Positions 4,728 through 7,505 of a stretch of DNA of 7,505 nt are shown one piece after another. Source of the stretch: Clostridia bacterium. GTDB taxonomy: Bacteria > Bacillota > Clostridia > Oscillospirales > Acutalibacteraceae. The notes below the pieces were generated by a model that was given only the letters and a program-made list of their open reading frames with translations, made no database searches and had not been told where the DNA came from. The stretch covers positions 1-7,505 of the forward strand of contig CAAGND010000187.1 in NCBI GenBank assembly GCA_900771185.1, written 5' to 3'. The stretch's first letter is position 1, and every line of letters starts with the position of its first letter. The position numbers and the translations under genes are program-made.

Positions 4728-7349
4728 ATGGCAAAGGAACTTGCAAAGCAATATGATCCCAAGGAAGTGGAGGACAGAACCTATAAATTCTGGATCGACG
4801 GCAACTATTTTCACGCCGTACCCGACCCGGAGAAAAAGCCATATACAATAGTTATCCCCCCACCGAACATCACGGGCCAGCTCCACATGGGTCATGCTCT
4901 TGACAACACACTTCAGGATATACTCATCCGCTTCCGTCGTATGCAGGGCTATGATACTCTCTGGCTTCCCGGAACAGACCATGCGTCAATAGCTACCGAG
5001 GCCAAAATCGTTGAAGCTATGGCGAAAGAGGGTCTTACAAAGGACGATATCGGCAGAGAGGCTTTCCTTGAGCGCGCATGGGCGTGGAAGGATAAGTTCG
5101 GCGGCAGGATTATTGAGCAGCTCAAGAAGATGGGCTCCTCATGCGACTGGGAACGCGAGCGCTTCACTCTTGATGAGGGCTGCAACAAGGCGGTCAATGA
5201 GGTTTTCTGCCGCCTTTATGAGAAGGGGCTTATTTACAGGGGCGAGAGAATAATCAACTGGTGCCCGAACTGCCTGACATCAATTTCGGACGCCGAGGTT
5301 GAGTATGAGGATCAGGCGGGTCACTTCTGGCATCTGCGCTATCCGTTCAAGGACGGCAGCGGATACCTTGAGCTTGCAACCACCAGACCCGAAACCCTTC
5401 TGGGCGACACAGCCGTCGCGGTCAACCCGAACGATGAGAGATATAAGGATATAGTCGGCAAGACTCTCATACTCCCGATAGTCCACAGGGAGATTCCCGT
5501 TGTTGCCGATGATTATGTTGAAATAGACTTCGGAACGGGCGTTGTCAAAATTACACCTGCCCATGACCCGAATGACTTTGAGGTCGGACTTCGTCACAAT
5601 CTTCCGGTGATCAATGTCCTCACAGATGATGCGAAGATTACCGATGACTATCCGAAATATGCGGGCATGGACAGATATGAGGCGAGAAAGGCCATTGTCA
5701 AAGACCTCGAGGCAGAGGGCGCACTCGTCAAGGTTGAGGATTACAGCCACAATGTCGGCACCTGCTACCGCTGTTCAACAACCGTTGAACAGCGCGTTTC
5801 AAAGCAGTGGTTTGTCAGCATGAAGCCCCTTGCAGGCCCCGCTATTGACGCTGTCAAGAACGGCGAAACCACTTTTGTTCCGAAGAGATTTGAGAAGGTC
5901 TATTTCCATTGGCTTGAAAATATTCGTGACTGGTGCATTTCACGTCAGCTCTGGTGGGGCCACAGAATTCCCGCATGGTATTGCGATGACTGCGGCGAGA
6001 TAACCGTGGCACGAACAGCGCCTGACAAGTGCTGCAAGTGCGGCAGCACGCATCTGACGCAGGATCCTGACACTCTTGACACATGGTTCTCCTCGGCGCT
6101 CTGGCCGTTCTCGACTCTCGGCTGGCCTAACACCGAGTCAGAGGACTTCAAACGCTATTATCCGACGAGCACGCTTGTCACAGGCTATGATATTATCCCG
6201 TTCTGGGTCATGCGAATGATGTTTTCGGGCATTGAGCAGACCGGTGAAGTGCCGTTTGATACTGTGCTTATCCACGGACTTGTCCGTGACGAGCAGGGCA
6301 GAAAGATGTCAAAATCTCTGGGCAACGGCATTGATCCGCTTGAGGTTATTGACAAGTACGGCGCCGATGCTCTGCGATTCACCCTCGCAAACGGCAACAG
6401 CCCCGGAAACGATATGCGATATTCCGACAAAAAGGTCGAGGCGAGCCGCAACTTCGCCAACAAGCTCTGGAACGCCGCGCGGTTTATACTCATGAACCTT
6501 GACGGCACCGAACCTGCGGGTCTGCCTGATGAGCTGTCACTTGAGGACAAGTGGGTTCTGAGCCTCTATAATGATCTTGTCAAAGAGGTTACGGATAACC
6601 TTGAAAAATTTGAGCTCGGCATTGCTGCTCAGAAAGTCTATGATTTTATCTGGGATGTTTTCTGCGACTGGTATATCGAGCTTGCGAAAATCCGCCTGCA
6701 AAAGGGCGGCGAGCCGGCGCAGTGTGCAAAGAGAGTGCTTGTTTATGTCATGTCCAACACCCTCAAGCTCCTGCATCCCTTTATGCCGTTTGTGACTGAG
6801 GAGATTTGGCAGTCACTGCCGCACGAGGGCGAGAGCATCATGGTCTGCGCATGGCCTGTCTATGATGAAGCTTTGAACTTCTCCGATGAGGAAGCTCAAA
6901 TGGAGATGATTATGCAGGCCGTCAGAGCGGTCAGAAACCGCAGAGCCGAAATGAATGTCGCACCGTCAAAGAGAGCAAAAATATATATCAGCACGCCTTA
7001 TACCGATACCTTCGGGCTTTCAGGTGAAATTATGCAGAAGCTCGCGGGTGCGTCAGAGGTTGAGGTCGGCACGGATAAGGAGGTTGACGGCGCCGTCTGC
7101 ATCGTCACCGATGCCGCAAAGCTCTATATCCCCATGGGCGACCTTGTTGATTTCGGGGCTGAGCGCGCAAGGCTCAACAAGGAGCTTGCCGCCGCGCAGA
7201 AACAGCTTGACGGCGTGAACGCGAAGCTCTCCAACGAGAACTTCACGTCCAAAGCGCCTGCCGCCGTTGTTGAGGCGCAGCGTGAGAATGCCCGCAAGCT
7301 TAATGAGAAGATAGCCATGCTCAACGACAGTCTCTCCAAGCTCGGCTGA
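4728..7349 (+). CDS. valS: Valyl-tRNA synthetase, complete
   Basis: This class I aminoacyl-tRNA synthetase charges tRNA-Val in the cytoplasm. Numbering from ATG 4728 (873 aa): PPPNITGQLHMGH holds the HIGH-type signature at 53-56. The CP1 editing domain (about 196-341) contains TTRPE (218-222) and TPAHDPND (276-283), which hydrolyse Thr-tRNA-Val. Cys pairs WCPNC (179/182) and CYRC (346/349) flank CP1 as one zinc site, and CDDC (419/422) with CCKC (435/438) forms a second. RDWCISRQ follows CP1, KMSKS is at 526-530, the helical anticodon-binding domain spans about 605-730, and the C-terminal coiled-coil tRNA arm covers about 809-873. All catalytic motifs are intact and length is normal. The start is uncertain: ATG 4716 (MEYVMAKEL) is in frame but only 2 nt after GGAG (4710-4713), whereas ATG 4728 lies 14 nt after it. 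MAKELAKQYDPKEVEDR matches usual clostridial N-termini, so I prefer 4728. Confidence 0.97.
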   Translation: MAKELAKQYDPKEVEDRTYKFWIDGNYFHAVPDPEKKPYTIVIPPPNITGQLHMGHALDNTLQDILIRFRRMQGYDTLWLPGTDHASIATEAKIVEAMAKEGLTKDDIGREAFLERAWAWKDKFGGRIIEQLKKMGSSCDWERERFTLDEGCNKAVNEVFCRLYEKGLIYRGERIINWCPNCLTSISDAEVEYEDQAGHFWHLRYPFKDGSGYLELATTRPETLLGDTAVAVNPNDERYKDIVGKTLILPIVHREIPVVADDYVEIDFGTGVVKITPAHDPNDFEVGLRHNLPVINVLTDDAKITDDYPKYAGMDRYEARKAIVKDLEAEGALVKVEDYSHNVGTCYRCSTTVEQRVSKQWFVSMKPLAGPAIDAVKNGETTFVPKRFEKVYFHWLENIRDWCISRQLWWGHRIPAWYCDDCGEITVARTAPDKCCKCGSTHLTQDPDTLDTWFSSALWPFSTLGWPNTESEDFKRYYPTSTLVTGYDIIPFWVMRMMFSGIEQTGEVPFDTVLIHGLVRDEQGRKMSKSLGNGIDPLEVIDKYGADALRFTLANGNSPGNDMRYSDKKVEASRNFANKLWNAARFILMNLDGTEPAGLPDELSLEDKWVLSLYNDLVKEVTDNLEKFELGIAAQKVYDFIWDVFCDWYIELAKIRLQKGGEPAQCAKRVLVYVMSNTLKLLHPFMPFVTEEIWQSLPHEGESIMVCAWPVYDEALNFSDEEAQMEMIMQAVRAVRNRRAEMNVAPSKRAKIYISTPYTDTFGLSGEIMQKLAGASEVEVGTDKEVDGAVCIVTDAAKLYIPMGDLVDFGAERARLNKELAAAQKQLDGVNAKLSNENFTSKAPAAVVEAQRENARKLNEKIAMLNDSLSKLG

Positions 7350-7369
7350 CTAATATAAAAACACAAACG

Positions 7370-7389
7370 GACGGGAGGCAACGCCCGTC
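7370..7389. repeat. Hairpin 1 of the post-valS tail
   Basis: GACGGG (7370-7375) pairs with CCCGTC (7384-7389) around an 8-nt loop, 20 bp after the valS stop. No T-run follows directly; the nearest is at 7409-7413, inside the next palindrome. It may contribute to valS transcript ending or stability, but it is not a textbook rho-independent terminator. Confidence 0.5.
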
Positions 7390-7390
7390 T

Positions 7391-7423
7391 CAGCGTGTCG
7401 AAAAAGTATTTTTCGACACGCTG
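7391..7423. repeat. Hairpin 2: perfect 15-bp palindrome with a 3-nt loop
   Basis: CAGCGTGTCGAAAAA (7391-7405) and TTTTTCGACACGCTG (7409-7423) are exact inverted repeats around GTA. The stem can extend by four more pairs (7387-7390 with 7425-7428) across a single-base bulge at 7424. The A- and T-runs lie next to the loop, the reverse of an intrinsic terminator, in which the T-run follows the stem. The arrangement fits a cruciform-forming palindrome or two element ends abutting head to head. It begins 42 bp after the valS stop. Confidence 0.85.
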
Positions 7424-7427
7424 GAGA

Positions 7428-7441
7428 CTGTTGAAAAAGCC
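7428..7441 (+). repeat. Copy 2 of the dispersed 14-mer (CTGTYGAAAAAGCC)
   Basis: CTGTTGAAAAAGCC matches the reverse complement of 3602-3615 at 13 of 14 bases. Its core TGTYGAAAAAG also occurs at 7396-7406 (TGTCGAAAAAG) within the palindrome, so the same word appears directly repeated 33 bp apart. Confidence 0.5.
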
Positions 7442-7451
7442 ACGAAGCCAA

Positions 7452-7499
7452 GTGAGCCGCACTCGTCGGCGTACAGAGGTACGGCAGAGTGCGGCTCGC
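7452..7499. repeat. Hairpin 3: two-tier stem-loop at the right edge
   Basis: The outer arms GAGCCGCACTC (7454-7464) and GAGTGCGGCTC (7487-7497) pair perfectly over 11 bp. A G-T and a G-C pair can be added outside (7453/7498, 7452/7499). Within the loop, CGTAC (7470-7474) and GTACG (7479-7483) form an inner 5-bp stem capped by AGAG. The result is an RNA-like folded element in DNA with no coding frame of its own. It ends 6 bp before the window edge, so any right-hand partner sequence is not visible. Confidence 0.75.
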
Positions 7500-7505
7500 G
7501 CAGGA

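Larger units (their letters stand above)
7387..7505. mobile_element. Possible MITE-like or palindromic repeat element (right end outside window)
   Basis: From 7387 to the window edge the DNA is dominated by inverted repeats and holds no gene: a 33-bp palindrome, the 14-mer CTGTTGAAAAAGCC, then a two-tier hairpin. A related 14-mer beside another palindrome occurs at 3602-3642. Non-coding, palindrome-dense, repeated DNA placed just after a housekeeping gene is how MITE- or REP-type elements usually look. No transposase, target-site duplication or second terminal repeat can be seen, so this is only a proposal. A structured RNA is the main alternative. Confidence 0.3.

Noticed and set aside
5280..5750. 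156-residue minus-strand open frame
   Set aside because: It lies wholly inside valS, opposite the conserved CP1 editing domain, with no family resemblance and no plausible ribosome binding site. Open antisense frames are expected here.
7391..7423. Classical rho-independent terminator for valS
   Set aside because: The T-run lies in the stem next to the loop and no T-run follows the stem; a terminating role remains possible but not by the textbook signal.

Overview
The window looks like ordinary chromosomal DNA from a spore-forming gut-type Firmicute (class Clostridia, probably Oscillospirales/Ruminococcaceae-like). This is inferred from roughly half G+C composition, GGAG-type ribosome binding sites, a SpoVB-family flippase, a clostridial-style ThiN and a bacterial-type ValRS. 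No phage, plasmid, transposase, CRISPR, tRNA or rRNA gene is visible.

Layout. (1) 1-399, plus strand: the 3' two-thirds of a thiamine diphosphokinase gene (thiN), cut by the left edge. (2) 426-1967, plus: a Wzx-like polysaccharide flippase 26 bp downstream, probably co-transcribed. (3) 1964-3487, minus: a second, distantly related MOP-superfamily flippase of the SpoVB type. It converges on gene 2 and the two stop codons overlap. (4) 3488-3716: a divergent intergenic region holding a 16-bp hairpin, an array of 7-bp CCTAA repeats, a 13-bp palindrome and a good extended -10 promoter facing right. (5) 3717-4646, plus: an exported alpha/beta hydrolase. (6) 4728-7349, plus: a complete valyl-tRNA synthetase (valS). 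(7) 7350-7505: a gene-free tail made almost entirely of inverted repeats, continuing past the right edge.

How it fits together. thiN and valS are housekeeping genes (thiamine diphosphate supply; Val-tRNA charging). The two flippases probably move lipid-linked glycans across the membrane, one for surface polysaccharide and one for peptidoglycan, possibly during sporulation. No glycosyltransferase accompanies them here, so their substrates cannot be read from context. The hydrolase has its own promoter and a signal peptide; its substrate is unknown.

I see no new multi-gene system. The unexplained signal is in the non-coding DNA. The tail after valS carries a 33-bp almost perfect palindrome, a two-tier hairpin and a 14-mer that recurs, inverted, next to another palindrome at 3602-3642. 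The best reading is a dispersed palindromic or MITE-like repeat family, with a separate 7-bp repeat element upstream of the spoVB-like gene. Both readings are inference and can be tested by searching the rest of the genome.
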